Shown here one piece after another: positions 1 through 9,306 of a stretch of DNA of 64,000 bases. The stretch is from NCBI RefSeq assembly GCF_037949795.1, contig NZ_CP149932.1, positions 1,849,001 to 1,913,000 of the forward strand. Reading direction: 5' to 3'. The stretch is from Thioclava sp. GXIMD2076. Lineage in GTDB: Bacteria; Pseudomonadota; Alphaproteobacteria; Rhodobacterales; Rhodobacteraceae. Below the pieces are notes generated by a model. It made no database searches and had not been told where the DNA came from. It was given only the letters and a program-made list of their open reading frames with translations. The translations under genes were made by a program, and so were the position numbers. Numbering within the stretch: position 1 is the first letter of the stretch; every line of letters starts with the position of its first letter.

Positions 1-137
1 CCCAAGTGATAGACGACCTGCATGTTTTTCCCCGCTCGATTTATGGGGTTAGATTAGAGCAGCTTTTCTTTACAGGCAAACGGCTTTCGGGCTATGCGGG
101 AACTTGTGTTCCTGATTGATCAAGTCGGATATAGCCC

Positions 138-1805
138 ATGGCGATGACTGCATTCCTAACGCGCCTGCGCCGCGGCAGGGCCTCCGGCACCGGCGGCTGG
201 TCCGCACTGGCGGTGGTGTTTGCGGCGCTGATCGTGGCACCCATCGCAGCGGTGGTTTGGCTTGCGGCCCATCCCACGGAAAATATCTGGCCACATCTTC
301 TGGCCACGACCCTGCCGCGCTATCTGGAAAACTCCGCCGTGCTTGCTGCGGGGGTAGGGGCGCTGACCGCCTGTGTGGGCGCAGGGGCTGCGTGGATCGT
401 GGCGATGTATCGCTTTCCGGGCCATCGCTGGCTCGAATGGGCGCTGCTGTTTCCGCTGGCGATCCCTGCCTATGTGACGGCCTATGCGCTCGTGGATTTT
501 CTGGATTATTCTGGGCCTTTGCAGGGGCTGTTGCGGGATATGTTCGGCTGGCAATCGGCGCAGGATTACTGGTTTCCGCAGGTGCGCTCGCGTTGGGCTG
601 CGGTGGTCGTGCTGGCCGCGAGCTTCTATCCCTATGCCTATCTGATGGCGCGCAATGCCTTCCGCGAGCAGTCGGGGGCAAGCTACGAGGTTGCCCGTGC
701 GCTTGGTGCCGGGCCTCTGGCGCTGTTCTGGCGGGTTGGTCTGCCGCTTGCCCGTCCCGCCATTGTAGCCGGGGCGGCCATCGCCATGATGGAAACCGTG
801 GCCGATTTCGGGGTGGTCGATTATTTCGGCGTGCAGACGCTGACCACGGGGATTTTTACCACATGGCTCGAGGCCGGGAATGCCGGTGGCGCGGCGCAGA
901 TCGCGCTTGTGATCCTCGGCGTCGTGTTCGCGCTTTTTGCGATCGAGGCCTTGGGGCGCAGACGCTCGCGCTATTACCAGTCCGCCCGCCAGAGCCGCCC
1001 CGTCACGCCCATCCACCTGAAAGGCTGGGCGGGGGGCCTCGCCTTCGCTCTGTGTTTTGTTCCCTTTGCTATCGGGTTCGTTCTTCCGGTCGCGGTGATC
1101 GGCGCACATGCGCTGGCCAATCCCGAGGGCTGGATCGGCGCGGGGCTTTTGCTGGCGGCGTGGCATAGCCTGCTGACGGGCGGGGTCGCCTCGCTTGTCT
1201 GTGTGGCGATGGCGCTGGTGATGGTCTATGGCATGCGGCTTTCGGGGCAGGGATTGCCACGGCTGGTGATCCCGCTGACCGCGCTGGGATATGCCGCCCC
1301 CGGGGCTGTGCTGGCCGTGGGTATCCTGATTCCGCTGGCCGCGTTCGATAACTGGCAGGCCGATACGATCTGGGCGCTGACCGGCCATGATCCGGGGCTT
1401 GTTCTGACGGGGACGGGCGTGGCGATCATCCTCGCCTATGTGGTGCGCTTCTTTGCCGTGGCGCAGGCCTCGACGGATGCCGCCTTCGGGCGGGTGCCGC
1501 CTTCTTTGCCGATGGCGGCGCGCTCGCTGGGGCGGGGCTCGGGCCAGATCCTGCGCGAGGTCTACCTGCCGCTCATGCGCGGATCTGTCGGCTCGGCGCT
1601 TCTTCTGGTGTTTGTGGAATGCGTGAAGGAACTGCCGGCCACGCTCTTGCTGCGGCCCTTCAACTACGAGACCCTTGCCACCCGCGTCCATGAGAAGGCG
1701 AGCCTCGAGAACCTTGGCGATGCAGCACCCGCAGCGCTTCTGGTGATGGCGGTGGGGCTTGCCGCTGTGGTGGTTTTGGCACGCGCCAATCTTTCACGCA
1801 GATAG
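138..1805 (+). CDS. fbpB: Fe(III) ABC transporter permease (FbpB type)
   Basis: 555-aa inner-membrane protein made of two fused binding-protein-dependent permease domains, the arrangement of FbpB/SfuB iron(III) permeases. It would carry ferric iron delivered by a periplasmic binding protein into the cytoplasm, powered by a separate ATPase. Many hydrophobic helices are visible. The EAA-type cytoplasmic loop that docks the ATPase occurs twice: near residues 180-205 (EVARALGAGPLALFWRVGLP) and near 455-480 (SLGRGSGQILREVYLPL). The second half ends with the ELPATLLLRP motif typical of iron permeases. The binding-protein gene is presumably left of the window; no ATPase gene follows. Start taken at the ATG at 138, with a weak ribosome site. 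The family is clear; iron as substrate is inferred from similarity. Confidence 0.88.
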   Translation: MAMTAFLTRLRRGRASGTGGWSALAVVFAALIVAPIAAVVWLAAHPTENIWPHLLATTLPRYLENSAVLAAGVGALTACVGAGAAWIVAMYRFPGHRWLEWALLFPLAIPAYVTAYALVDFLDYSGPLQGLLRDMFGWQSAQDYWFPQVRSRWAAVVVLAASFYPYAYLMARNAFREQSGASYEVARALGAGPLALFWRVGLPLARPAIVAGAAIAMMETVADFGVVDYFGVQTLTTGIFTTWLEAGNAGGAAQIALVILGVVFALFAIEALGRRRSRYYQSARQSRPVTPIHLKGWAGGLAFALCFVPFAIGFVLPVAVIGAHALANPEGWIGAGLLLAAWHSLLTGGVASLVCVAMALVMVYGMRLSGQGLPRLVIPLTALGYAAPGAVLAVGILIPLAAFDNWQADTIWALTGHDPGLVLTGTGVAIILAYVVRFFAVAQASTDAAFGRVPPSLPMAARSLGRGSGQILREVYLPLMRGSVGSALLLVFVECVKELPATLLLRPFNYETLATRVHEKASLENLGDAAPAALLVMAVGLAAVVVLARANLSRR

Positions 1806-1856
1806 CCCGATCAGGGGCTTGCCAGCGGCCCGACAAATTTGTATCTGGTCGCATGT

Positions 1857-1932
1857 GCCTCCATAGCTCAGTTGGTAGAGCTGCGATTTTGTAAGTCGAG
1901 GGTCGGGAGTTCGAGTCTCTCTGGGGGCACCA
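1857..1932 (+). tRNA. tRNA-Thr (anticodon TGT)
   Basis: A full cloverleaf can be folded. The acceptor stem GCCTCCA pairs with TGGGGGC (one G-T), the D stem is GCTC/GAGC, and the anticodon loop TTTGTAA gives TGT (Thr, ACA codons). The T arm is GGGAG-TTCGAGT-CTCTC, followed by an encoded ACCA end. The anticodon stem has one mismatched outer pair (G-A). The last 16 nt are repeated at 50533-50548, so this gene is the island's integration site and is left intact by it. Confidence 0.93.
1917..1932 (+). other. attL core within tRNA-Thr 3' end
   Basis: The 16 bases CTCTCTGGGGGCACCA form the 3' end of tRNA-Thr and recur in the same orientation at 50533-50548. The flanking bases differ (CC after this copy, TT after the other), so identity stops at 16 bp. 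Read as the left attachment core left by site-specific integration. Confidence 0.82.
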
Positions 1933-2011
1933 CCTTTGAAATCCCATGATGGCATAAAGTAAGGAATCCCTTTGATATAAGGGCTTTTTCGGTTTCTCTG
2001 TTGTGCTATGA

Positions 2012-2075
2012 ATGCGTAATTCTTCCAAAAATGTGCATTCGACTACGCACAAATTACGCATGGGATTACGCATGG
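2012..2075. repeat. Candidate integrase arm-type sites
   Basis: The nonamer ATTACGCAT occurs twice in direct orientation, each time within ATTACGCATGG (2053-2063 and 2065-2075; 12-bp period). It occurs once inverted as ATGCGTAAT (2012-2020), and a partial copy (TACGCA) sits at 2044-2049. The cluster lies between attL and the integrase start. Clusters like this are usual for arm-type binding sites of tyrosine integrases or for integrase autoregulation. The role is inferred. Confidence 0.45.
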
Positions 2076-3037
2076 CTTCGATCGCGAAAACCACCAACGG
2101 CTGGCGAGTGCAAGTTTACAAGCGTGGAATCAGAAAGAGCAAAATCTTTCCGACGAAGCAATCGGCTAAAGACTGGGCTGCGCGGACCGAATGGGAACTG
2201 GAAAACTCGGAGGCCGTGGCATCGGCGCAGCCCTTTGGCGAGATCATGGACCGCTATGTCCGCGAGGTGTCGCCTTCGAAGCGTGGCCATCGATGGGAGC
2301 TTGTGCGGTTAGAAAAGCTTCAGCGCGACAGCTTGGCCAAGATCCGCATGGGAGACCTGCGTGCGAGCGATCTGGCCGACTGGCGCGACCGGCGGCTGAC
2401 CGAGGTTTCTGCTGGATCTGTGCGAAGGGAGATGACGCTGCTCGGCGCAGTGCTTACGCAAGCGGTCCGCGAATGGGGTTTAATCAAGGAAAGCCCGCTC
2501 AAAGATGTGCGCAAGCCAGCACAACCCAAGGCCCGCGACCGTCTGCCGACCCATGAGGAATTCGAGCGGTTGGCATTGGTTGCCGGGGATGACCTGAGCC
2601 ACGCAACCGCGCGGGCCTATCACGCGTTCCGTTTCGCCTGCGAGACGGCCATGCGGGCGGGCGAGATTGTCGGACTACGCCGCGAGGATGTCGATCTGGA
2701 GAAACGTGTCTGCCGCCTTCAAATGACCAAGAATGGCTCGGCCAGAGAAGTGCCGCTATCCTCTGCTGCTGTGGAGCTGTTGCGCATGCTGCCGGATCTG
2801 GATCTGGTGTTCGGCCTGACATCGCAGCAGATCGATGTTCTTTGGCGGAAGGTTCGAACCAAGGCCGCGATTGAGGGCCTCAATTTCCACGACAGCCGCG
2901 CCTATGCGCTGACCAAGCTATCGCGGAAGGTGAATGTCATGACGCTGGCCAAGATCTCTGGTCACCGCGATCTGTCCATTTTGCTCAATACTTATTACCG
3001 CGAAACCGCGTCAGATATTGCGCGACGTTTGGAATGA
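2072..3037 (+). CDS. int: Tyrosine-type site-specific integrase
   Basis: About 321 aa from the ATG at 2072. Upstream in-frame ATGs at 2012 and 2057 are possible, but they fall within the repeat cluster. The N-terminal third is the arm-binding/core-binding region (SIAKTTNGWRVQVYKRGIRK then an alpha-helical SAM-like segment). The C-terminal half has the recombinase catalytic residues: Arg in CETAMRAGEIVGLRREDVDL, Lys in the following beta turn (MTKNGSAREVPL), HDSR, then SGHRDLSILLNTYY with the nucleophile Tyr. It lies directly beside attL and points away from the tRNA. It should integrate and, with a directionality factor, excise the 48.6-kb island. Confidence 0.9.
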   Translation: MASIAKTTNGWRVQVYKRGIRKSKIFPTKQSAKDWAARTEWELENSEAVASAQPFGEIMDRYVREVSPSKRGHRWELVRLEKLQRDSLAKIRMGDLRASDLADWRDRRLTEVSAGSVRREMTLLGAVLTQAVREWGLIKESPLKDVRKPAQPKARDRLPTHEEFERLALVAGDDLSHATARAYHAFRFACETAMRAGEIVGLRREDVDLEKRVCRLQMTKNGSAREVPLSSAAVELLRMLPDLDLVFGLTSQQIDVLWRKVRTKAAIEGLNFHDSRAYALTKLSRKVNVMTLAKISGHRDLSILLNTYYRETASDIARRLE

Positions 3038-3440
3038 TCGACCGCTAATGCTGCCGTGAGTTGGGGCTCAATAAATGACTTTGCGTATGATAGCGTGATA
3101 GCTGAACGGTTTTTTTTATAAACGAACTAAGCGAGAAGCCGATCAAATCTGGGATTATGACAAACTGGATCGCACGCAGGATGCGGAGCTTTAGCAGCGC
3201 TTTACAGCGGGTCATTTGGATATCCGGTAAAAGGCGGGTTTGCTGCGTACTTGCGTGCTTAACTTGGATGCGAAATGGGGTAGCGGTAAGTCGTTCTTTC
3301 AGTGCTGGTCCGAATTTCCGCGACTACCTCTGACATCGCCGCCATTCGCCACAACGGCTCGATCTGTGTCGCGATTGCCAGACGTTTGGCAGGAGGGGCG
3401 GGAAGCGGAAGTTCGCTGCTGCTTGCGCCAATGTCCGCAG
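3038..3440. other. Non-coding stretch after integrase
   Basis: About 400 bp with no convincing gene. Short frames exist but have no ribosome site or recognisable product. The right part (3360-3440) resembles degenerate intergenic sequence with GGAAGTTCGCTG-type strings seen elsewhere in this window. It ends at the left end of the IS1182-type element. Confidence 0.5.
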
Positions 3441-4967
3441 TGCGGAGATATTGTTGAAAAAGTCCGTTGCTTGACGCCCGAGGCTTTGATTCACTCGTTC
3501 TGAGAGTGGAGGGCATTGCAATGATGGGGCCAAGGCAAGTTGCGCAGGGCGCTTTGTTTTACGATTTCTCTATTGAGAGTTTCGTGCCGTTGGATCACCC
3601 GGTGCGGGGTATCGACCGGTTCCTCGACCTTTCGGATGTACGGCCAATGCTGGCACCGTTCTACAGTTCTGGCGGGCGCCCCTCGATCGATCCCGAGCTG
3701 ATGATCCGCATGCTTCTGCTGGGCTATTGCATGGGCATTCAGTCCGAGCGGCGGCTTTGCGACGAGGTTCATGTTAATCTGGCATATCGTTGGTTTTGCC
3801 GGCTCGATCTGACCGACGCGGTGCCGGATCATTCGACATTTTCCAAGAACCGGCACGGGCGTTTCCGTGAGAGCGGGCTGTTCCGGCATCTGTTCGAGAC
3901 CGTTCTGCAACGATGCATCAATGAAGGTTTGGTCGGCGGTCACAGCTTCGGCGTCGATGCCAGCTTGATCCCGGCGAATGCCAATCAGACGCGAGGCGTC
4001 GACAGCAAGGAAGGCCTGTCGCCAGACCTGCTGTCTCGAGCCGTGAACGAATATATTGAAACACTCGACGATGCAGCTTTCGGCGCCGCAACCGCAGTCG
4101 TTCCCAAGTACATCTCGCCAGTAGACCCGGCTGCCCGCTGGACGGGAGCCGACGGCGGTGCCGCATACTTCGCTTATTCTACCAATTATCTGGTGGACTT
4201 GGATAATGCTGTGATCGTCGATGTCGAGCCAACAGCTCCGATACGGCCAGCGGAGGCGCGCGCCGCACGGGACATGATCGACCGCGTTCAGCAACGCTTT
4301 GGCATCAAACCCGGAAAGTTGGTCGGCGATACAGGCTACGGATCGGCCGAAATGTTGGGCTGGCTGGTGGAGGAGCGCAAGATTGCCCCTCACATCCCCG
4401 TCTGGGACAAATCGAAACGCACCGACGGCACCTTCTCGCGGGACGACTTTGTCTACGATACGCCCACCGATCGGTATACGTGCCCTGCCGGAAATACGCT
4501 CGAGACGTCCCGCCGGAAATTCTCTACGCCGCGCACCACGAATGTCAGCAAGGACGGATTGATCCGCTACCGCGCGCGCAAGCAGGATTGCGACATTTGC
4601 CCGTTAAAAGCGCAATGCTGTCCGACCCAACCCGCCCGAAAAGTGCTCCGCTCGGTTCACGAAGCGGCCCGAGACATCGCTCGCGAAATTCGCAAAACCG
4701 ACGCCTACATGACCTCGTTCATGCAAAGGCGAAAGGTCGAGATGCTCTTTGCCCATCTGAAGCGTTACATCGGCCTGCGCATGATGCGTCTGCGCGGACC
4801 CAAGGGTGCAACCGAGCAATTCCAACTCGCCGCAACCGCCCAGAACCTCCGCAAACTGGCCAAGTTGGTGCCCGGGCCAGCCCCCGCATGAGCGGAGCCG
4901 GCAATCCGATCTTTTAGGATCGTACGCAAAACGCTTCGAACGTCGACTTTATCAACAATATCCGGAC
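3441..4967 (+). mobile_element. IS1182-family insertion sequence, copy 1
   Basis: A 1527-bp segment repeated in inverted orientation at 46597-48123, as judged by reading both borders. Terminal inverted repeats are visible: GATATTGTTGAAAAAGTC at the left and, reversed, GATATTGTTGATAAAGTC at the right (17 of 18). It holds one transposase gene. No clear target duplication was seen. The two copies encode identical transposases, so duplication is recent. Confidence 0.88.
3521..4891 (+). CDS. IS1182-family DDE transposase (copy 1)
   Basis: 456 aa from the ATG at 3521, chosen because GGAGGG lies just upstream; a start at 3467 is less likely. The N-terminal DUF772-like domain (FYDFSIESFVPLDHPVRGI) is followed by an RNase H-fold DDE domain. 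Acidic residues are visible in FGVDASLIPANA, VGDTGYGSAE and RRKVEMLFAHLKR. A four-cysteine motif (CDICPLKAQCC) sits near residue 365, as is common in this family. The gene appears intact and probably active, because an identical copy is present in the window. Confidence 0.9.
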   Translation: MMGPRQVAQGALFYDFSIESFVPLDHPVRGIDRFLDLSDVRPMLAPFYSSGGRPSIDPELMIRMLLLGYCMGIQSERRLCDEVHVNLAYRWFCRLDLTDAVPDHSTFSKNRHGRFRESGLFRHLFETVLQRCINEGLVGGHSFGVDASLIPANANQTRGVDSKEGLSPDLLSRAVNEYIETLDDAAFGAATAVVPKYISPVDPAARWTGADGGAAYFAYSTNYLVDLDNAVIVDVEPTAPIRPAEARAARDMIDRVQQRFGIKPGKLVGDTGYGSAEMLGWLVEERKIAPHIPVWDKSKRTDGTFSRDDFVYDTPTDRYTCPAGNTLETSRRKFSTPRTTNVSKDGLIRYRARKQDCDICPLKAQCCPTQPARKVLRSVHEAARDIAREIRKTDAYMTSFMQRRKVEMLFAHLKRYIGLRMMRLRGPKGATEQFQLAATAQNLRKLAKLVPGPAPA

Positions 4968-4974
4968 GAAGCGG

Positions 4975-5391
4975 TCAATCGAGTGAGCAACGCGGCGCAA
5001 AAAACGCAAAGGCTTCATGAAAGATCGAATGCCAACTTTGATCCAGTGGTTCTCGCAGCGGATGCCAGAAAAACGCGAAGGTATGGCCGAAATCATTGGC
5101 CGTGTGGTGATACCAAGTCTCCGGAAGTCCAGACGAGACATGCTGGAAGAAATGCCAACACTGACGGGTTGTCCCGGTTTGGTGGACTCCAATATAAAAC
5201 AAGGGTTTAACAATGCGAATGCCGCTTTCTTCCCAAAGTTCTCTGATCGCGGCTTCATCCGGGTCCTCGTCGGATTCAATGGTGCCCTTGACGAATTGCT
5301 TGCCAGCAGAAGGGTGAGCAAAAGCCAACACCTCTGGCTGACCGCTATTCAAACGAACCACAATTGGACAGACTTTCTCGGGCATGATCAT
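4975..5391 (-). CDS. Nudix hydrolase
   Basis: About 138 aa. A textbook Nudix box runs G-x5-E-x7-R-E-L-W-E-E-S-G-I near residues 33-55 (GTIESDEDPDEAAIRELWEE), which binds the metal for hydrolysis of nucleoside-diphosphate-linked substrates. The substrate cannot be told. Start placed at the ATG at 5391 (MIMPEKVCPIVV); an in-frame start 42 bp upstream exists. The stop codon lies only 8 bp from the IS end, so the extreme C-terminus may have been reshaped by the insertion. Monocistronic, converging on the transposase gene. Cargo of the island. Confidence 0.75.
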   Translation of the reverse strand: MIMPEKVCPIVVRLNSGQPEVLAFAHPSAGKQFVKGTIESDEDPDEAAIRELWEESGIRIVKPLFYIGVHQTGTTRQCWHFFQHVSSGLPETWYHHTANDFGHTFAFFWHPLREPLDQSWHSIFHEAFAFFAPRCSLD

Positions 5392-5607
5392 GCCCTCAGT
5401 TGACCTACTGGCAGGGATGAGATCAAGGCGCAAGATGGGCTCGAAGCGGTCATTGGCCTTCGACGGGTGTTATATCGCGCCCTAGCCTGCGCGAGGCATC
5501 CGCCAAAAAAGTCCGCAAAGGGGACAGAGCGGGAGTTCGCTGCATTTTGAACGCGGTGCTGCTTCCGTGGATTGGACCGACCAGTGCTGAATGTGTATTA
5601 AGGCGTT

Positions 5608-6252
5608 ATGACATGGACCATCCACATTGCAAACTCCTCAGGCCACCTCGACGGCCTTGTGTCCCCGATCCGTGCCGCGATTGATCGTGCGCAAGCGCGT
5701 GCAGAGGCCGTTACAGAAACCGTAGATCTTGACGTGGTGGTACAGGCTTGGCCGGGCCGCGTCATCGCGCATCTGGGGCACGCGGGCTATGCCCCGACCG
5801 CCGATATGATCCAACTAACCTTCGATCCGGCCAACTCGAACTGTGCGGGAAATCTGGGCGAACCGCTTGAGCGAACGGTTGTTCACGAATTGCACCATGT
5901 GCTTCGGTGGCGCGGACCGGGTTACGGCCGCACGCTGGGCGAGGCCCTCGTCTCCGAAGGGTTGGCAGGTTATTTTGCGCAACAGCTCTATGGGGGGCCG
6001 CCTGAAAAGTGGGAGTCATCACTCGATGACGAAGCCCTTGCGCAAGCCGCAATTGACGCAGCCGTTGCTTGGGACGATGCAGCCTACGACCACGCCGCAT
6101 GGTTTTTTGGAACGGACCCCGCGTGGCGGGGCTACGCCCTTGGATATGCCCTAGTTGGGAGGCATCTGATTGCGCACCCGAACGAAACGCCAGCCACGCT
6201 GATCCACGCCGAAGCGGCCAGCTTTCGCGGCAACCTTGAAATTGGCTCTTGA
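5608..6252 (+). CDS. DUF2268-type putative zinc metalloprotease
   Basis: 214 aa. A zincin motif HELHH is followed 18-19 residues later by an acidic residue in EALVSEGLAGYFAQ (about residues 94-123), the pattern of DUF2268 predicted Zn-dependent proteases. No signal peptide, so probably cytoplasmic. The substrate is unknown. It stands alone between the Nudix gene and the chemoreceptor, with about 170 bp of non-coding DNA upstream and no sign of an operon. Probably island cargo rather than a phage structural gene. Confidence 0.72.
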   Translation: MTWTIHIANSSGHLDGLVSPIRAAIDRAQARAEAVTETVDLDVVVQAWPGRVIAHLGHAGYAPTADMIQLTFDPANSNCAGNLGEPLERTVVHELHHVLRWRGPGYGRTLGEALVSEGLAGYFAQQLYGGPPEKWESSLDDEALAQAAIDAAVAWDDAAYDHAAWFFGTDPAWRGYALGYALVGRHLIAHPNETPATLIHAEAASFRGNLEIGS

Positions 6253-6460
6253 TAGAACAGCGCAGAAGATCATCGACATTCGATAGCCGCCGTTTGTATC
6301 GATTATAGCATATTGTAAGAAGAGCTCGAAGCTGCCTTTGGCCTTCAACCGGGTATTATGGAATGCGAATGCGGAGGGACCGGAGTCGCTGAAAACGAGT
6401 ACTGAGAAGTGTCACAAATCGGCTGATCATAGCCTTCAATGCAGACGCCTCATGCGAGTA

Positions 6461-8527
6461 TCACGCCACCCACTCAGCCGCCGTATGATCGGCCCCTTTA
6501 TCACGACTAAAGAAACTCACGTCTTCAAGCAGCTGCTCGATCCTCTGATTGAGCGCTACCACGGCCGCATTAGTTTCTTCCGCCATCGCCGCATTCTGCT
6601 GGGTCGACCTATCCAAATCAGAAACTGCACTGTTCATCTCAGAAAGGCCGCTCGCTTGCTCTGAAGCAGAGGAGGCAATGGTCGCGATCATCCCGTTGAT
6701 ACTTTCGACGCGCTGGACGATGCTCTTGAGCGCAGAACCTGCGCGATCGACCATTGCGCCACCTTCTGCCACGCACTTTTCGGACTCGACCAGAAGAGAG
6801 CCGATCTCCCGCGCAGCCTCAGCGGATCGCTGCGCCAAAGCCCGTACCTCAGATGCGACAACTGCAAACCCTCGGCCAGCATCTCCCGCGCGAGCGGCTT
6901 CAACACCTGCATTCAGCGCAAGAAGATTGGTCTGGAACGCGATGTCATCGATGACGCTGGTGATGGAGGAAATACGGCGAGAAGAATCTGCAATACCCCC
7001 CATCGCCTCAATCGCCTCATCAACAACCCTCGCCGAACTATTTGCTTCAGCAGATGCCCCTTGCACTTCCTGGCGAGCCGAAACTGTCATCTGGGTGGCC
7101 CCAGAAACTGAACTGGTCAGCTCTTCAAGCGCGGCAGCACTTTCTTCCAGAGTGGCCGCCTGCGTTTCTGTCCGGCGTGACAGTTCATGACTGCCCGATC
7201 TGATCGCTTGGGCTTCCTGCGCCAGATCTCCCGCACATAGTGTCACTGCATCGATCACCGACTGAAGCTTTTCGACTGTAAGGTTGAGAGACTGCTTTAG
7301 GCCGTTTAACGGCCCGAGATCGGCCTGAACCCTTGCTGTCAGATCACCGCTTGAAACGCGGTCCAATGTCGCACCCACCTCGGAAACGGCTGTCTGGAAA
7401 ATGGTCGTATCGACGGCAAACTTCACGACTTTTACAACACGTCCAGAGGCGTCCTTGATCGGATTATAGCTCGCCTCGATATAGACGGGTTTTCCATTTT
7501 TTCTGATACGCTTGAACTGGCTCGCATTGGCTTTGCCAGCTCCCAGGCTTTTCCAGAACTCAATGTAATCGGCGCTTTTTGCGTAAGCGTCCTCGACAAA
7601 GATCGAATGGGGTTTGCCAATGATCTCTTCTTGGTCGTATCCCATAGTTTGACAGAAAAGATCATTGGCATAGGTGATCTTCCCATCCGCTGTGAATTCG
7701 ATAACCGCCTGAACCTGCTCGATAGAAGCCAATTTTGCATCACATTCCGCTTCGCGGTTTTTGCTGGCTGTAATGTCGAACGCATATTTTACGACCTTGA
7801 AGGGTCGGCCCTCTGGATCGGTCAGGGTTTCATAGGTGGCCTCAAGCCAGCAGACTTCGCCGGATTTGGTCTTGCGACGGACCTGTCCGTTCTTAGACGC
7901 ACCTGCGCCAAGCTCCTTCCAGAAATTCGCGTAAGCCGGTGTGTCGGCTTCACCGGATAACATGAAAATACGGTGGTGCTTCCCGACGATCTCTTCCAGC
8001 GTGTACCCTGCAGCATCCAGAAAATGCTGGTTGGCCATCAGGATGTTTCCTTGCAGATCAAACTCGATCACCGCCATCGTGCGTGACAAAGCATCGACTT
8101 TTGAACGGTTATCCCTCCGGCGCAGGTGCATCTCGGTGATATCATGCGCCAGAAGCAGGACCTCGTTCACAGCACCATTCGAGCCGACAAGAGGCAAATA
8201 ACTAACGTCAAACCACCGTTCTTCACCAGCTTTGTTTAAACGCGGGCGGATAAACTGCGCCGGGACGCCTTGAGCCAAATCTGCCCAGAGTTTTTTATAA
8301 TTGGTATCCTGTTGGTCCTTCGGGCGCACCAGCCGCATATAGTCCGTACCGATAAGCTCTTCCCGAGCATAATCAACCGCTTGCAGAAAGCGGTCATTCA
8401 CATCGATGATCTTTTTCTCAAGCGACAGCCTGCACGTCAGATAGCTGCGTTCGACAGCATCGAAGCAGGACACATGATGCGAGACGTTCGATGGCTTTCT
8501 TGTGAAAAGCGAACTCAAGATACGCAT
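6461..8527 (-). CDS. Soluble PAS-PAS-PAS methyl-accepting chemotaxis protein
   Basis: 688 aa from the ATG at 8527, preferred because GGAGG lies six bases upstream; an ATG at 8563 lacks this. Three PAS domains in tandem span roughly residues 10-125, 130-250 and 255-375, each ending in a DITE/DITA/DTTI-like PAC edge. A HAMP-like helix ([14 protein letters not shown]) follows at about 380-425. The cytoplasmic signalling hairpin contains the highly conserved tip [20 protein letters not shown]. No transmembrane segment is seen, so it should be a cytoplasmic receptor. PAS-MCPs of this kind often sense redox, oxygen or small ligands; haem or FAD binding cannot be told here. It lies inside the island next to the phage early region and is probably accessory cargo. 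Confidence 0.9.
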   Translation of the reverse strand: MRILSSLFTRKPSNVSHHVSCFDAVERSYLTCRLSLEKKIIDVNDRFLQAVDYAREELIGTDYMRLVRPKDQQDTNYKKLWADLAQGVPAQFIRPRLNKAGEERWFDVSYLPLVGSNGAVNEVLLLAHDITEMHLRRRDNRSKVDALSRTMAVIEFDLQGNILMANQHFLDAAGYTLEEIVGKHHRIFMLSGEADTPAYANFWKELGAGASKNGQVRRKTKSGEVCWLEATYETLTDPEGRPFKVVKYAFDITASKNREAECDAKLASIEQVQAVIEFTADGKITYANDLFCQTMGYDQEEIIGKPHSIFVEDAYAKSADYIEFWKSLGAGKANASQFKRIRKNGKPVYIEASYNPIKDASGRVVKVVKFAVDTTIFQTAVSEVGATLDRVSSGDLTARVQADLGPLNGLKQSLNLTVEKLQSVIDAVTLCAGDLAQEAQAIRSGSHELSRRTETQAATLEESAAALEELTSSVSGATQMTVSARQEVQGASAEANSSARVVDEAIEAMGGIADSSRRISSITSVIDDIAFQTNLLALNAGVEAARAGDAGRGFAVVASEVRALAQRSAEAAREIGSLLVESEKCVAEGGAMVDRAGSALKSIVQRVESINGMIATIASSASEQASGLSEMNSAVSDLDRSTQQNAAMAEETNAAVVALNQRIEQLLEDVSFFSRDKGADHTAAEWVA

Positions 8528-8707
8528 AAACACCTCCGTTAAGTCAGGGGAATCATGGCGCATCTTCGATAATTTTGATTTAATCCTCAGGTAGATAATA
8601 ATCTAAAACAGTTCGTTTCGAGTAGATAAAATCATAAATTACTCATTTATAAGCACTGCTATACGGGTGTTATGTCGTAAACAGCCGACCCTTATTATCT
8701 GAATTTA

Positions 8708-9067
8708 CTATGCGATGTTGCGAACGACCGTTTCGGAGGAGCCGCGCCACAGCAGAACCAAATCTACCGAAGGTCGACTCAGGGCCGAAATTACCGGTGC
8801 AGTATTTCTGCATCTGCAAAATGCTGCATTAGCTGCATCTGGTGGTCTGGGCTCGAAGCGATTTTTCGCTGCGCGATCAATGAGTGGTTGCGCTGGGGGC
8901 GGGCATTCACCGGCCAGTCTCAGCAAGACTTCGCGGTCTATGTTATCGAGAGTGAGAGACAGTTTGCTGATAATACGCAATAGTCCCACGACAAGCTTTG
9001 ATGGCGCGGCGCAGACGCTTTGAAACTCGTCGATTAGGCTAATTTTGTCCGGTCTTAAAAAACTCAT
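8708..9067 (-). CDS. Small phage protein of unknown function
   Basis: 119 aa, not recognised. Its ATG overlaps the stop of the upstream HTH gene as ATGA, which indicates translational coupling and is the main reason to accept it. The N-terminal half is helical (IDEFQSVCAAPSKLVVGLLRIISKLSLTLDNIDREVLLRLAGE); the C-terminal half is rich in Arg, Pro and Ala. Last gene of the leftward early operon. Confidence 0.55.
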   Translation of the reverse strand: MSFLRPDKISLIDEFQSVCAAPSKLVVGLLRIISKLSLTLDNIDREVLLRLAGECPPPAQPLIDRAAKNRFEPRPPDAANAAFCRCRNTAPVISALSRPSVDLVLLWRGSSETVVRNIA

Positions 9068-9306
9068 AGTTTGTAACGTCGCGCTTTACCTGTACCCCTT
9101 GCTGCGATCTCGCCGCTTGTGGCTTTGCGCCAGATCGTCTGGGTGCTTACACCGAGCTGCTCTGCGGCCTGCGCGGCTGTGAGCCATTCATCCTTGGGCT
9201 TGATGTTCGAAGCTTCCAGTAGCCGGCAGAGGTTGCGCAGCTGCGCTTCCATTGCATTGAGGCGGTTCTCGTCCACCATGACCATCATGCGGGGCTGCTC
9301 ACCCAT
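9064..9306 (-). CDS. Helix-turn-helix (excisionase/MerR-like) DNA-binding protein
   Basis: 80 aa. The start at 9306 is set by AGGAGG six bases upstream. The C-terminal half is a winged-helix excisionase-like domain (EWLTAAQAAEQLGVSTQTIW followed by RKATSGEIAARGTGKARRY); the N-terminal part is a short helix. It could be the island's recombination directionality factor or a regulator. Overlaps the preceding gene by 8 nt and the next by 4, so it belongs to a tightly packed leftward operon. Confidence 0.75.
   Translation of the reverse strand: MGEQPRMMVMVDENRLNAMEAQLRNLCRLLEASNIKPKDEWLTAAQAAEQLGVSTQTIWRKATSGEIAARGTGKARRYKL

Noticed and set aside
3240..3503. Frame running into the IS1182 left end
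   Set aside because: It crosses the IS terminal repeat, has low-quality sequence and consists partly of degenerate intergenic DNA.
5430..6350. Imperfect repeats of a CTCGAAGC...TTGGCCTTC word (near 5430 and 6322, weaker near 8850)
   Set aside because: They look like the degenerate intergenic sequences common in this bacterial family; copies differ too much to call a defined mobile repeat.
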